64,000 nucleotides of DNA from JBGVSA01 sp049840475 (GCA_049840475.1 JASGKX010000001.1:1116001-1180000); one strand, 5' to 3'; positions 29,763 to 38,697 are shown, numbered from the stretch's first letter. Notes: a model not told the origin generated them from the letters alone. Translations and numbers: made by a program.

Positions 29763-30170
29763 TCAGTCGGCGAACATCTTCTGCATGCGTTCCCGACGGG
29801 TCTGCGCTTCGACCGACAGCGTTGCCGTCGGGCGAGCCAGCAAACGGGCCAGCCCGATGGGCTCGCCGGTTTCTTCGCAGTAGCCGTAGGACTCATCAGT
29901 GATCCGGACAAGTGCCTGGTCGATCTTCTTGAGCAATTTCCGTTCGCGGTCACGGGTGCGGAGTTCAAGCGCGTGTTCTTCTTCCACCGTGGCACGGTCA
30001 GCCGGATCGGCAACGGTTTCTTGTTCGCGCATGTGTTCGACGGTTTCGTCAACCTTCTGCTGGAGCTCCTCCCGCATTTGCGTCAGCCGCTCGCGGAAGA
30101 ACTGCAATTGCTCCGCATTCATGTACTCGGATTCGGGCATCGCCAGAAGCTTGGCTTCGGTTAGCGCCAT
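29763..30170 (-). CDS. dksA: RNA polymerase-binding factor DksA, cysteine-poor variant
   Basis: DksA enters the RNA polymerase secondary channel and works with ppGpp to adjust rRNA and amino-acid promoters. The 135-residue protein has the coiled coil (LQFFRERLTQMREELQQ) with acidic tip DPADRATVEEEHALELRTRD and the C-terminal globular domain YGYCEETGEPIGLARLLARP. Only one of the four zinc cysteines of E. coli DksA is present, so it is the zinc-independent type common in alpha- and betaproteobacteria. Start M at 30170 (MALTEAKLL); 30185 is in frame. Confidence 0.92.
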   Translation of the reverse strand: MALTEAKLLAMPESEYMNAEQLQFFRERLTQMREELQQKVDETVEHMREQETVADPADRATVEEEHALELRTRDRERKLLKKIDQALVRITDESYGYCEETGEPIGLARLLARPTATLSVEAQTRRERMQKMFAD

Positions 30171-30318
30171 GGAGAACTCCCCCATCAGTGGTTCACTATA
30201 AGACCCGGCATTCTGCCGCAGTCGCGTCGGCTTTCACAGTCCCCGTAAACGGCGATTGCCGCTCCGGGTTAAGCGCAACATGCAATATATGGGCAAATCC
30301 GCAAAGTACAATAGGCGG

Positions 30319-30747
30319 ATGACCGACAGCCACATGCCGAAACAACGCGTCCACGAATGGCCGGTACGTGTTTACTATGAGGATACCGACGCTGCCGGCG
30401 TCGTGTACTACGCCAATTACCTGCGCTTTTGCGAGCGCGCCCGCACCGAATGGCTGCGCGCGCTCAACTTTCATCAACAGCAATTAATGCGCGACGAAGG
30501 CCTTGCTTTCGTCGTTACCCGCGTCGAAGCGGACTACTTGAAGGGCGCGGAACTCGATGATGCGCTGACGGTCTGCTCGACGATTGACTCGATCGGACGT
30601 GCCAGTCTGTGTTTCAAACAGAGGATAATGCGCGACCAACAGACCCTGTTTGTCGCCAGCGTCACCATCGCATGCGTGGATTGGGCCCGCCGCCGACCGG
30701 CGCGCTTGCCGGAAAAACTCAAGAACCTCCTGGAACCCCCTGAATGA
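30319..30747 (+). CDS. ybgC: Tol-Pal system acyl-CoA thioesterase YbgC
   Basis: This hot-dog fold thioesterase is encoded at the head of the tol-pal operon. It has WPVRVYYEDTDAAGVVYYANYLRF, with the catalytic Asp in YEDTDAAGVV, and FCERARTEWL. Start choice is uncertain: ATG 30319 gives 142 residues, while ATG 30334 (MPKQRVHEWPV) aligns better with E. coli YbgC. Its stop overlaps the tolQ start by 4 bp (ATGA). Confidence 0.92.
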   Translation: MTDSHMPKQRVHEWPVRVYYEDTDAAGVVYYANYLRFCERARTEWLRALNFHQQQLMRDEGLAFVVTRVEADYLKGAELDDALTVCSTIDSIGRASLCFKQRIMRDQQTLFVASVTIACVDWARRRPARLPEKLKNLLEPPE

Positions 30748-31421
30748 ACGTCACCCAAGACTTGTCCATCCTCAGCCTCATCGCCAATGCCAGCGTGGTG
30801 GTGAAGATCGTTATGGCTATCCTGCTGGCACTGTCTTTCATGTCCTGGTACTGGATTTTCCGCAAGGGCTTCTCCATTCGCCAGGCCGGTCGTCGGACGA
30901 GTGAATTCGAGCACCAGTTCTGGAGCGGTGGCGAACTTGCCCAACTTTATCGCGGCGTCGCGGGCGATCGTGGTGGCGCAGGCCAGTTGGCCCGCATCTT
31001 TGAAGCGGGGTACCGTGAATTCTCCAAGCTGCGCGGACAACCCAAGCTGGAAGCGTCGGACATCATCGACGGCTCGCGTCGCGCCATGCGCGCCACCTAC
31101 CAGCGTGAGCTGGACGATCTCGAAGCGCACCTCGCCTTCCTTGCCTCCGTCGGCTCGGTCAGCCCCTATGTCGGCCTGTTCGGTACGGTCTGGGGGATCA
31201 TGAACGCCTTCCGTGGCCTTGGCGACGTTGGCACGGCGACGCTGGCGCATGTGGCGCCGGGTATCGCCGAGGCGCTGGTGGCGACTGCCATCGGCCTGTT
31301 CGCGGCGATTCCTGCTGTGGTTGCCTACAACCGTTACGCCCACGACCTGGACCGTTTGGCGATCCGCTTCGAGAGCTTCATGGAGGAGTTCTCCAACATC
31401 CTCCAGCGCCAGCTCCGCTGA
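30744..31421 (+). CDS. tolQ: Tol-Pal system proton channel subunit TolQ
   Basis: TolQ and TolR form the inner-membrane motor that uses proton motive force to energise TolA and constrict the outer membrane at division. In 225 residues there are three membrane helices: near residue 20-40 (IVMAILLALSFMSWYWIFRKG), about 135-160 (GSVSPYVGLFGTVWGIMNAF) and about 172-195 (EALVATAIGLFAAIPAVVAYN), with the MotA/ExbB pore signature in the last two. Confidence 0.96.
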   Translation: MNVTQDLSILSLIANASVVVKIVMAILLALSFMSWYWIFRKGFSIRQAGRRTSEFEHQFWSGGELAQLYRGVAGDRGGAGQLARIFEAGYREFSKLRGQPKLEASDIIDGSRRAMRATYQRELDDLEAHLAFLASVGSVSPYVGLFGTVWGIMNAFRGLGDVGTATLAHVAPGIAEALVATAIGLFAAIPAVVAYNRYAHDLDRLAIRFESFMEEFSNILQRQLR

Positions 31422-31433
31422 GGAAGGGCCGCG

Positions 31434-31841
31434 ATGAGACAACGCCGCCTCATGAACCAGATCAACGTCGTGCCGTATATCGACGTGATGCTGGTGCTGC
31501 TGGTGATCTTCATGGTCACCGCGCCCATGCTGCCGACTGGCACGGTCGATGTGCCCAGCGTGGCCAAGGCATCCCAGGCCAAGCTGCCGCCGCTCGAAGT
31601 CGTGGTCAAGTCAGCAGACGAACTGCAGATGCGTGATCGCTCCAAGACCGAGACGCTGACGACCGTTACCAAGAATGATCTGGTCGCCCGCCTGCGCGAC
31701 GCGCAAGCCAGCAACCCGGATCAGCCGGTAGTCATTGCCGCGGACAAGAACGTACGCTACGACGCCGTGATGCAGGTGATGGACCTGCTGCAACGGAACC
31801 AGATCTCGAAAGTCGGCCTGCTGGTACGGCCGGCGCAATAG
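31434..31841 (+). CDS. tolR: Tol-Pal system protein TolR
   Basis: The 135-residue ExbD-family protein has one membrane helix carrying the proton-relay Asp (NVVPYIDVMLVLLVIFMVTA) and a periplasmic domain (VVIAADKNVRYDAVMQVMDL) that binds peptidoglycan in homologues. It starts 12 bp after tolQ with a GGAAGG ribosome site. Confidence 0.95.
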   Translation: MRQRRLMNQINVVPYIDVMLVLLVIFMVTAPMLPTGTVDVPSVAKASQAKLPPLEVVVKSADELQMRDRSKTETLTTVTKNDLVARLRDAQASNPDQPVVIAADKNVRYDAVMQVMDLLQRNQISKVGLLVRPAQ

Positions 31842-31849
31842 GACGCAGC

Positions 31850-32737
31850 ATGCACCCGTCCGCAACGAGAGAACCACAGCCGGGCAAATGGCTTTCGGCC
31901 GCGCTGACCGCGCTGATGCATGGTCTGCTGGCCGTGTTCCTATTCTTTGGCGTGCAGTGGCAAAGCCGCTCGCCCGAGCCGGTGTCGGTTGAGCTGGTGC
32001 GCACCATGCCGTCGGTGCAACCTTCGGCCCCGCCCACCACGCAACCGCCAGCGCCGCCCGTCGAGCAACCTGCGCCACCTCCGCCGCCGCCTACCCCGAA
32101 GCCCGAGGTGAAGGCGCCGGAAACTCCACCTCCGCCCAAGCCTGACATCGCCATCAAGGAGCCGAAGCCGGAGAAGAAACCGCCGCCCAAGCCCGAGCCG
32201 AAACCCGAACCGAAGGTCGAAAAGAAGCCCGAACCCAAGGTCGAGAAAAAGCCGGAGCCGAAGCCTGAGCCCAAGGTGGTGGAAAAGAAGCCCGAGGTGA
32301 AGCCCGAGCCGAAGCCACCTGCGGTGCGCGCGCCGACCGAAGACGATCGGATGCGGGCGCTGATGAACCAGGATTCGGCGCGTGCCCAGGCCGTGACCCG
32401 CCAGAATGAGCTGCTGCGCAAATCAGAAGAGGAAGTTGCCGGCAATTCAAAGGCGGTTGATGAATGGAGCGCGCGCATCATCGCCAAGGTGCGGCCCAAG
32501 ATCGTCAAGCCGCCCAATCTGGCGGGACGGCCCAAGGCGATCTTCACCGTTCGTCTGCTGCCCGACGGTTCGGTGAGCGAGATCCGCCTTAAGAGCAGTT
32601 CAGGCAACCCGACGCTGGATGCCAACATCGAACGGGCGATCCGCGCGTCCGACCCCCTGCCGCTGCCAGCGCGCAAGGAAGTCTTTACCAATGAACTCAG
32701 CCTGACCTTCGATCCGAACAATCCGGACGGAGGCTGA
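31850..32737 (+). CDS. tolA: Tol-Pal system protein TolA
   Basis: TolA bridges the TolQR motor and the outer-membrane Pal-TolB pair. The 295-residue protein has an N-terminal membrane helix (ALTALMHGLLAVFLFFGVQW), a long Pro/Lys/Glu-rich periplasmic linker with repeats of the type KPEPKVEKKPEPK (about residues 60-165), and a C-terminal TonB/TolA-like domain (WSARIIAKVRPKIVKPPNL to LSLTFDPNNPDGG). It starts 8 bp after tolR. The linker is Pro-rich rather than the Ala-rich helix of E. coli TolA. Confidence 0.93.
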   Translation: MHPSATREPQPGKWLSAALTALMHGLLAVFLFFGVQWQSRSPEPVSVELVRTMPSVQPSAPPTTQPPAPPVEQPAPPPPPPTPKPEVKAPETPPPPKPDIAIKEPKPEKKPPPKPEPKPEPKVEKKPEPKVEKKPEPKPEPKVVEKKPEVKPEPKPPAVRAPTEDDRMRALMNQDSARAQAVTRQNELLRKSEEEVAGNSKAVDEWSARIIAKVRPKIVKPPNLAGRPKAIFTVRLLPDGSVSEIRLKSSSGNPTLDANIERAIRASDPLPLPARKEVFTNELSLTFDPNNPDGG

Positions 32738-32821
32738 TAGAGTTCGCGCTGTCGCCTGCCTGGAGCCGGGCAGGCCGTATCCATATTGTTGGAACGATTG
32801 CCGATCCGGCACATCCGACGC

Positions 32822-33217
32822 ATGAAACATTGGATGAAACGCTTTCGTCTGCCTGTTGTCTTTGTGGCAGTAACGATTCTTGCTTCTTGTGCTCAGCCGT
32901 CGCCCTTGCCCGCTGGCGGGAATGTAGGCGTCGGAGCGGATGATTGGCCGCAGCGCATCGTGGCGCCAATCAGACCGAACATTGTCCGGGTTGTAGATTT
33001 GCCGGGTCGGCAGACGGCGTTTTTCGAGGTGGATCTCTTGCCAGGCGGTACGGTGGCGGCTATCCGCATGGAGAAAAACACTGGCAATGCCCAGCAGGAC
33101 GGGCTCATCGAGCGAGCGATCACGCGTGCCAGCCCGCTTCCCTTGCCATGGCGACGCGAGGACTTCACGACACACCTCAGACTGACGTTCGATCCAAACG
33201 CACCGAACGGAAGTTGA
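32822..33217 (+). CDS. Lipoprotein consisting of a TolA C-terminal (domain III)-like module
   Basis: The 131-residue protein has a lipoprotein signal peptide with lipobox ILASC (MKHWMKRFRLPVVFVAV then TILASCAQPS). The rest aligns end to end with the last 90 residues of the adjacent TolA: WPQRIVAPIRPNIVRVVDL vs WSARIIAKVRPKIVKPPNL, GLIERAITRASPLPLPWRRE vs NIERAIRASDPLPLPARKE, and LTFDPNAPNGS vs LTFDPNNPDGG. It lacks the membrane anchor and linker. It sits between tolA and tolB in the operon, so it probably arose by duplication and may compete with or aid TolA in binding TolB/Pal. Confidence 0.85.
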   Translation: MKHWMKRFRLPVVFVAVTILASCAQPSPLPAGGNVGVGADDWPQRIVAPIRPNIVRVVDLPGRQTAFFEVDLLPGGTVAAIRMEKNTGNAQQDGLIERAITRASPLPLPWRREDFTTHLRLTFDPNAPNGS

Positions 33218-33274
33218 AAGCAGATGTTGACTTTCGTCGCCAGAATCATTGACAGGATATAATCGAAAAAACTT

Positions 33275-34558
33275 ATGAAGCGCAGAAACTTCCTATCGCT
33301 GTGTTCCGCGATTGCCGTATTTGGCTTGAGTGGTATGGCGTCGCTGGCACATGCCCAGCTTTCGATCGAGATATCTGGAGCGGGTGCGAGCCGCATCCCT
33401 ATCGCCGTCGGTACGTTTGAAGGCGAAAATCTGCTTCCCCGAACGATCAGTGACGTGGTGCGCGACGACCTGGAGCGTTCGGGTCTGTTCCGCCGTGTCG
33501 AAACGGGTCCGCAACCGATTCCGGAAGCCACCATTCCTGACTTTGCCAGTTGGAAGGGGCGCGGCGCCGATGCACTGGCTGTGGGCGCGGTGGGTCAAGC
33601 GGGCGGTCGATTCGAAGCGCGTTTCCGTCTCTATGACGTGGCGCGTGCCCAAGGGCTCGAAGGCCAGTCATACGCGTTCCAGGCTGATTCCTACCGCGAC
33701 GTGGCGCACCGGATTGCCGATGCCATCTACGCCAAGCTGATTGGCGAACCCGGCGTTTTCTCCACGCGCATCGCCTATGTTGAAAAACGCGGCCAGCAGT
33801 TCTCGCTGGTGGTCGCCGACGCCGATGGCGCCCGCGCTGTGGCGGTGCTGCGTTCCGGCGAGCCGATCATTTCGCCGACGTGGTCGCCCGATGGCACCAA
33901 GCTGGCGTATGTATCGTTCGAAGCCAAGAAGCCGATCATCTACGTTCGTGACATCGGTTCCGAGCGTCGCATCGTGCTGGCCAACTTCAAGGGCTCGAAC
34001 TCGGCTCCCGCATGGTCGCCCGATGGCCGGCGGCTGGCGGTTGTATTAACGAAAGACGGCTTGTCCCAGCTTTACATGGTCAATGCCGATGGCAGCGGCG
34101 TGCGTCGCATCTCCAATTCGAGTGGCATCGACACCGAACCGACGTTCTCGCCCGACGGGCAAAACATCTACTTCACCTCGGACCGTGGCGGCGCGCCGCA
34201 GATCTATCGCATGTCCGCCAACGGCGGCGACGCGCAGCGCGTAACGTTCGAGGGGGGCTACAACGTCAGTCCCCGCGTCTCGCCCGACGGCAAGACGCTG
34301 GCATACATTTCGCGTAACAACGGTCGCTTCCAGCTCGTAACGATGGATCTGGCGACCCAGCAGACGCAGGTGATGACCGATTCCAGCAAGGACGAATCAC
34401 CCAGTTTCGCGCCCAACGGGCGCTACATCCTGTACGCCACGGAAGCGGGCGGCCGGGGTGTCCTGTCCGTTGTGTCCGTAGATGGCAAGACCCGATACCG
34501 GCTGTCCCAGCAGGCGAGCGACGTACGCGAACCGTCGTGGGGACCGCTGGCGAGGTAA
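33275..34558 (+). CDS. tolB: Tol-Pal system periplasmic protein TolB
   Basis: The 427-residue precursor has a signal peptide ending AHAQ (about 28), an N-terminal domain that contacts TolA (IPIAVGTFEGENLLPRTISD), and a C-terminal six-bladed beta-propeller with repeated PTWSPDGTKLAYVS, PAWSPDGRRLAVV, PTFSPDGQNIYFTSDR and PRVSPDGKTLAYIS blades that bind Pal. It follows the TolA-like lipoprotein gene by 57 bp. Confidence 0.96.
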   Translation: MKRRNFLSLCSAIAVFGLSGMASLAHAQLSIEISGAGASRIPIAVGTFEGENLLPRTISDVVRDDLERSGLFRRVETGPQPIPEATIPDFASWKGRGADALAVGAVGQAGGRFEARFRLYDVARAQGLEGQSYAFQADSYRDVAHRIADAIYAKLIGEPGVFSTRIAYVEKRGQQFSLVVADADGARAVAVLRSGEPIISPTWSPDGTKLAYVSFEAKKPIIYVRDIGSERRIVLANFKGSNSAPAWSPDGRRLAVVLTKDGLSQLYMVNADGSGVRRISNSSGIDTEPTFSPDGQNIYFTSDRGGAPQIYRMSANGGDAQRVTFEGGYNVSPRVSPDGKTLAYISRNNGRFQLVTMDLATQQTQVMTDSSKDESPSFAPNGRYILYATEAGGRGVLSVVSVDGKTRYRLSQQASDVREPSWGPLAR

Positions 34559-34580
34559 GAACCTTTAATTGGAGAAAAAC

Positions 34581-35117
34581 ATGAAGCACTATCAATTGCC
34601 CCTGGCCGCCCTCACTGCAATCGTTCTGGCTGCTTGCAGCAGCACGCCGACGCAGGAGCCGGCCCCCGTCGCCAACAACGCCCCGATCCAGGTCCAGCCG
34701 CAACAGCAGCCCACGACCACGACCCCGGTGCAACCGTCGGGTAACCCGTTCGCCGTCCTGCGCGACCCGAACAACATCCTGTCCAAGCGCAGCGTGTACT
34801 TTGACTTCGACAGCTACGTCGTCAATCAGCAATACGTGCCGCTGGTCGAAGCCCACGCGCGTTTCCTGAAGGCTAACCCGTCGGCCAAGGTGCTGATCCA
34901 GGGCAACACCGACGAGCGCGGTTCGTCCGAATACAACCTGGCCCTGGGCCAGAAGCGTGCGGACGCAGTGAAGAAGAACCTGTCGCTGCTGGGCGTGCCC
35001 GAATCGCAGGTCGAATCCGTGTCGCTGGGTAAGGAAAAGCCGAAGGCTGCCGGTCACGACGAAGCCTCGTGGGCGCAAAACCGTCGTTCCGATATCCTGT
35101 ATAACGGCGAGTTCTAA
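34581..35117 (+). CDS. pal: Peptidoglycan-associated lipoprotein Pal
   Basis: Pal is an outer-membrane lipoprotein that ties the outer membrane to peptidoglycan. The 178-residue precursor has the lipobox LAAC (VLAACSSTP), a Gln/Pro-rich linker and an OmpA-like domain (SVYFDFDSYVVNQQYVPLVE, IQGNTDERGSSEYNLALGQ, GKEKPKAAGHDEASWAQNRR). ATG 34581 is preceded by TTGGAG. Confidence 0.96.
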   Translation: MKHYQLPLAALTAIVLAACSSTPTQEPAPVANNAPIQVQPQQQPTTTTPVQPSGNPFAVLRDPNNILSKRSVYFDFDSYVVNQQYVPLVEAHARFLKANPSAKVLIQGNTDERGSSEYNLALGQKRADAVKKNLSLLGVPESQVESVSLGKEKPKAAGHDEASWAQNRRSDILYNGEF

Positions 35118-35181
35118 TCAACCGTAACGTACGTGGCGTCGCCCCGAACGGGCGCGCCGCGACGTACAGGACCTTTTGCTC

Positions 35182-35922
35182 ATGATCCGTTCGAAGATTT
35201 CGGCCGCAGCGCTCGGCCTGCTCCTGGCCCATTCGGCGCACGCGGCGCTGTTCGACGACGATGAGGCACGCCGCCGCATCGATCAGTTGCGCAACGATAC
35301 CGATGCACGCCTCAAGTCGCTGGAAGACTCCCAGCGCGCCCAACTGCAACTGAACAATCAGCTCGACCAACTGCGCAACGAGGTCAATCGCCTTCGTGGT
35401 CAGATCGAGCAGATGACCAACGATCTTGATCAGGCTCAGAAGCGCCAGAAGGACTTCTACGTCGACCTCGACGGCCGCCTGCGCAAGCTCGAAGGTGCGG
35501 TGACCAACCTGAATCAGGCAAGCGCTCCGGTGGCGCCGTCAGGTGATCCGGCGTCCGAGTCGCGCGATTACGGTGCGGCATTGGATTCGTTGCGCGCTGG
35601 CAAGTACGTCGACGCGGCTAACGCTTTCAAGAACTTTATCAAGACGTACCCGAAGAGTGCCTTCCAGCCGTCAGCCAACTTCTGGGCGGGCTCGGCCTAC
35701 TTCCAGGCGCGTGATATTGACAGCGCGCGTGAGTATTACAACCGCGTAGTCACCGGCTGGCCCGATGACGCCATGGCGCCGGACGCCATGCTCGGTCTGT
35801 CGAACACGCAGAACGAAAAGGGCGACAAGAAAGCCGCCCGTGCCACGCTCGAACAGATCGTGGCGCGTTACCCGACGAGCGATGCGGCCAAGACCGCCAA
35901 GCAGCGTCTGGGGAAGAAATAA
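35182..35922 (+). CDS. cpoB: Cell division coordinator CpoB (YbgF)
   Basis: CpoB coordinates PBP1B activity with Tol-driven outer-membrane constriction. The 246-residue precursor has a signal peptide (LGLLLAHSAHAALF), a coiled coil trimerisation segment (LEDSQRAQLQLNNQLDQLRN) and TPR repeats (YGAALDSLRAGKYVDAANAF, ANFWAGSAYFQARDIDSARE, DAMLGLSNTQNEKGDKKAAR). It closes the tol-pal operon, and a terminator follows. Confidence 0.93.
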   Translation: MIRSKISAAALGLLLAHSAHAALFDDDEARRRIDQLRNDTDARLKSLEDSQRAQLQLNNQLDQLRNEVNRLRGQIEQMTNDLDQAQKRQKDFYVDLDGRLRKLEGAVTNLNQASAPVAPSGDPASESRDYGAALDSLRAGKYVDAANAFKNFIKTYPKSAFQPSANFWAGSAYFQARDIDSAREYYNRVVTGWPDDAMAPDAMLGLSNTQNEKGDKKAARATLEQIVARYPTSDAAKTAKQRLGKK

Positions 35923-35940
35923 CAGCTATAAAGAACCACT

Positions 35941-35976
35941 AACGGGGCATCGGCGCGTGCGTCGATGCCCCGTTTT
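35941..35976 (+). terminator. Terminator of the tol-pal operon
   Basis: A perfect 12-bp stem, AACGGGGCATCG / CGATGCCCCGTT, is followed by TT. It sits only 16 bp upstream of the queE start. Confidence 0.75.
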
Positions 35977-35991
35977 CGTGGTGGAAGACCC

Positions 35992-36666
35992 ATGAACTAC
36001 GTTGTTGAAACCGATTCGCGCGGAGCAGTTCGCCTGCGCATCACCGAAATTTTCTTCTCCCTTCAGGGCGAGTCGAGCCGAGTGGGCCTGCCCACGGTGT
36101 TCGTGCGCCTGACGGGCTGCCCGTTGCGCTGTGTGTGGTGCGACACTGAATACGCCTTTCACGGCGGCGGCTATCGCACCATCGATGAGATCGTTGCCGA
36201 AGTGGCCAGCCATGGCACGCCCTATGTGTGCGTGACGGGCGGTGAGCCGCTGGCGCAACGCGCCTGTCTCGATCTGCTGACAGCGCTATGCGATGCGGGT
36301 CATTCGGTTTCGTTGGAAACGAGCGGTGCGCTGGATGTGTCGGGCGTTGATCCGCGCGTCTCGAAGATCATGGATCTCAAGGCGCCGGGCTCGGGCGAGG
36401 TATCGAAGAATCGGTGGGAGAACATTCCGCATCTGACGGCGCACGATGAGCTCAAGCTCGTGCTGTCCGATGAGTCCGACTATCAATGGGCGTGTCAGGC
36501 GCTGGCTGAACACGATCTGACCACGCGCTGCCCGGTCCTGTTCTCGCCCGTGCAGGGTAAGCTCACGCCGGTGCAACTGGCCGAGTGGATTCTGCGCGAT
36601 CGCTTGCCGGTGCGCATGCAGGTGCAGCTTCACAAGATCATCTGGGGTAACACGCCGGGCAAGTGA
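35992..36666 (+). CDS. queE: 7-carboxy-7-deazaguanine synthase QueE
   Basis: This radical SAM enzyme of queuosine biosynthesis makes 7-carboxy-7-deazaguanine from CPH4. The 224-residue protein has FFSLQGESSRVGLPTVFVRL, the cluster motif TGCPLRCVWCDT (C-x3-C-x2-C), GYRTIDEIV, and VTGGEPL for SAM binding. The start is ATG 35992 (MNYVVETDS). It lies 40 bp before queC, the next enzyme of the same pathway. Confidence 0.95.
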   Translation: MNYVVETDSRGAVRLRITEIFFSLQGESSRVGLPTVFVRLTGCPLRCVWCDTEYAFHGGGYRTIDEIVAEVASHGTPYVCVTGGEPLAQRACLDLLTALCDAGHSVSLETSGALDVSGVDPRVSKIMDLKAPGSGEVSKNRWENIPHLTAHDELKLVLSDESDYQWACQALAEHDLTTRCPVLFSPVQGKLTPVQLAEWILRDRLPVRMQVQLHKIIWGNTPGK

Positions 36667-36706
36667 GCGGGCCCGGCTTCATCCGAATCTCAAGCAGGAC
36701 ATCGAC

Positions 36707-37393
36707 ATGGCTTCACAACGCGCAGTGGTACTTCTTTCCGGCGGCCTCGATTCGGCCACCTGTCTTGCCATCGCTCGCGAACAGGGGTTGGAGACCTACG
36801 CGCTGTCGGTGTCGTATGGTCAGCGCAGTATCGCCGAGCTGAATGCAGCCAAGCGCGTGGCGGTGGCGCTGGGCGCCCGCGAGCATCGTGTGGCGCATGT
36901 CGACCTTGGCCAGTTTGGTGGCTCGGCACTGACCGATTCGTCGATCGATGTACCGACCGACGGCATGCAGACGGGTATTCCGATTACCTACGTGCCGGCG
37001 CGCAATACGGTGATGCTGTCGTTGGCGTTGGGCTGGGCGGAGGTGCTCGGTGCGCAGCACATTTTCGTCGGCGTAAACGCGGTTGATTATTCCGGCTACC
37101 CGGACTGTCGGCCCGACTACATTCGCGCATTTGAAGCGATGGCGAATCTCGCTACGCGTGCGGGCGTGGAAGGTCTCAAGATGCATATCCACGCGCCGCT
37201 CATCGATCTGTCGAAAGCGCAGATCGCCCAGCGCGGCACCGCGCTTGGCGTCGATTATTCGATGACGGTGACCTGCTATCAGGCCGACGAAGAGGGGCGT
37301 GCATGCGGCAAGTGCGATGCATGCCGCCTGCGTCGCGCAGGCTTTGAAGCCGCTGGGCTCGCGGACCCAACCCGCTACCAACCGGCTGCCTGA
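36707..37393 (+). CDS. queC: 7-cyano-7-deazaguanine synthase QueC
   Basis: QueC converts the QueE product to preQ0 with ATP and ammonia. The 228-residue protein has the PP-loop LLSGGLDSATCLAIA at the N-terminus, PARNTVMLSLALGWAE, GVNAVDYSGYPDCRPDYI, and the zinc cysteines TCYQADEEGRACGKCDACRL. Confidence 0.96.
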   Translation: MASQRAVVLLSGGLDSATCLAIAREQGLETYALSVSYGQRSIAELNAAKRVAVALGAREHRVAHVDLGQFGGSALTDSSIDVPTDGMQTGIPITYVPARNTVMLSLALGWAEVLGAQHIFVGVNAVDYSGYPDCRPDYIRAFEAMANLATRAGVEGLKMHIHAPLIDLSKAQIAQRGTALGVDYSMTVTCYQADEEGRACGKCDACRLRRAGFEAAGLADPTRYQPAA

Positions 37394-37407
37394 GCCTGAC
37401 TCACGCA

Positions 37408-37438
37408 CAAAAAAAGGCGCCCCGAGGGGCGCCTTTTT
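37408..37438. terminator. Bidirectional terminator between queC and ackA
   Basis: The stem GGCGCCCC / GGGGCGCC is flanked by a run of A on the left and T on the right, serving both converging genes. Confidence 0.9.
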
Positions 37439-37455
37439 CATGCAGCTGGTGTTGC

Positions 37456-38655
37456 TTACGCTACGCCCAGCAGCTTGACGGTGTGCGATGCGATCATCCA
37501 TTCCTCGTTGGTCGGGATGACGGCCACAGCCACCTTGCTGTCGGCGGTGCTGATGGCTTGCGCCTTGCCGCGCTGCTTGTTCAGTTCCGGGTCCAGCTTT
37601 GCACCCATCCACGAGATGTACTCGACCACGCGTGCGCGCACCAGGTCGGAGTTCTCGCCGATGCCGCCCGTGAACACCAGTGCGTCCAAACCGCCCGAAG
37701 CGATCATCAGGTCGCCCAGCTGACGCGCGACGCGGTAGCAGAACAGATCGACGGCTTGCTTGGCTTCGGGTGCGTCGGACGATTCCAGCGTACGCATATC
37801 CTGGCTGATGCCGGACACGCCCAGCAGGCCCGATTCCTTGTAGATGAAGTTCGACAGTTCCTTGGCGCCGTAGCCATGGGTTTCCATCATGTACAGCAGC
37901 ACGCCCGGGTCGATCGAACCGGTGCGCGTGCCCATCATCAGGCCTTCGGCGGCGGTGAAGCCCATCGAGGTTGCCACGCACTTGGTGTCGCGCAGGGCCG
38001 CCATCGAAGCGCCATTGCCCAGGTGGGCGATGACGACGGCGCCATTGCCGGTCTTTTCACCCAGCACGCGCGTCAGTTGGCGCGACACGTAGTCGTAGGA
38101 CTGGCCATGGAAACCATAGCGGCGGACACCTTCGGCCGTGACCTTGCGCGGCACAGCGTAGATCTGCGCCAGTTCCGGCTGGGTGCGGTGGAACGCGGTG
38201 TCAAAGCAAGCTACTTGCGGCAGACTCGGGTACTTCTTGGCCAGTGCGCGGATCGGACGCAGGTTGTGCGGTTGGTGCAGCGGGCCGAGCGGGATCAGCG
38301 AGGTCAGGAAGCTCATGATCTCTTCGGTGATCAGCGTCGGTGCAGTGAAGCGCTCACCGCCGTGCAGGACACGGTGGCCGACGGCAACCAGTTGCACGTT
38401 CTGCGCTTCAATCCAGTTCAGCAGCGTGTCGAGCGCCAGTTGTTGCTGGTCTTCGAGGTTGGTGCCTTCGGGCGAGGTGATGACCGTGTCGACCAGCACT
38501 TTGCCGTCGATGTCCTTGGCGACAAACTTGGTCGCCGCGCCAATGCCGTCGATCTGGCCGCGGAAGATCGACGGTGCGTTCTCGGCCAGCGGGGCTTCGA
38601 ACATGGCGAATTTCAGGCTCGACGAGCCAGCGTTGATCACGAGTAGAGCTTGCAT
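37456..38655 (-). CDS. ackA: Acetate kinase
   Basis: AckA converts acetyl phosphate and ADP to acetate and ATP. The 399-residue protein has the N-terminal ASKHA motif VINAGSSSLKFAMFE, AVGHRVLHGGERFT, ACFDTAFH (family His/Asp site), AHLGNGASMAA and VFTGGIGENSDLVRARV. It lies 42 bp downstream of a MaoC/phosphate acyltransferase fusion, so the pair probably forms an acyl-CoA to acyl-phosphate to acid route. The separate pta (5321) could also supply acetyl phosphate. Confidence 0.95.
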   Translation of the reverse strand: MQALLVINAGSSSLKFAMFEAPLAENAPSIFRGQIDGIGAATKFVAKDIDGKVLVDTVITSPEGTNLEDQQQLALDTLLNWIEAQNVQLVAVGHRVLHGGERFTAPTLITEEIMSFLTSLIPLGPLHQPHNLRPIRALAKKYPSLPQVACFDTAFHRTQPELAQIYAVPRKVTAEGVRRYGFHGQSYDYVSRQLTRVLGEKTGNGAVVIAHLGNGASMAALRDTKCVATSMGFTAAEGLMMGTRTGSIDPGVLLYMMETHGYGAKELSNFIYKESGLLGVSGISQDMRTLESSDAPEAKQAVDLFCYRVARQLGDLMIASGGLDALVFTGGIGENSDLVRARVVEYISWMGAKLDPELNKQRGKAQAISTADSKVAVAVIPTNEEWMIASHTVKLLGVA

Positions 38656-38697
38656 TGTTGTACCTGCCTTAATGAATGCTGCAATAAGAGGGGGCGA

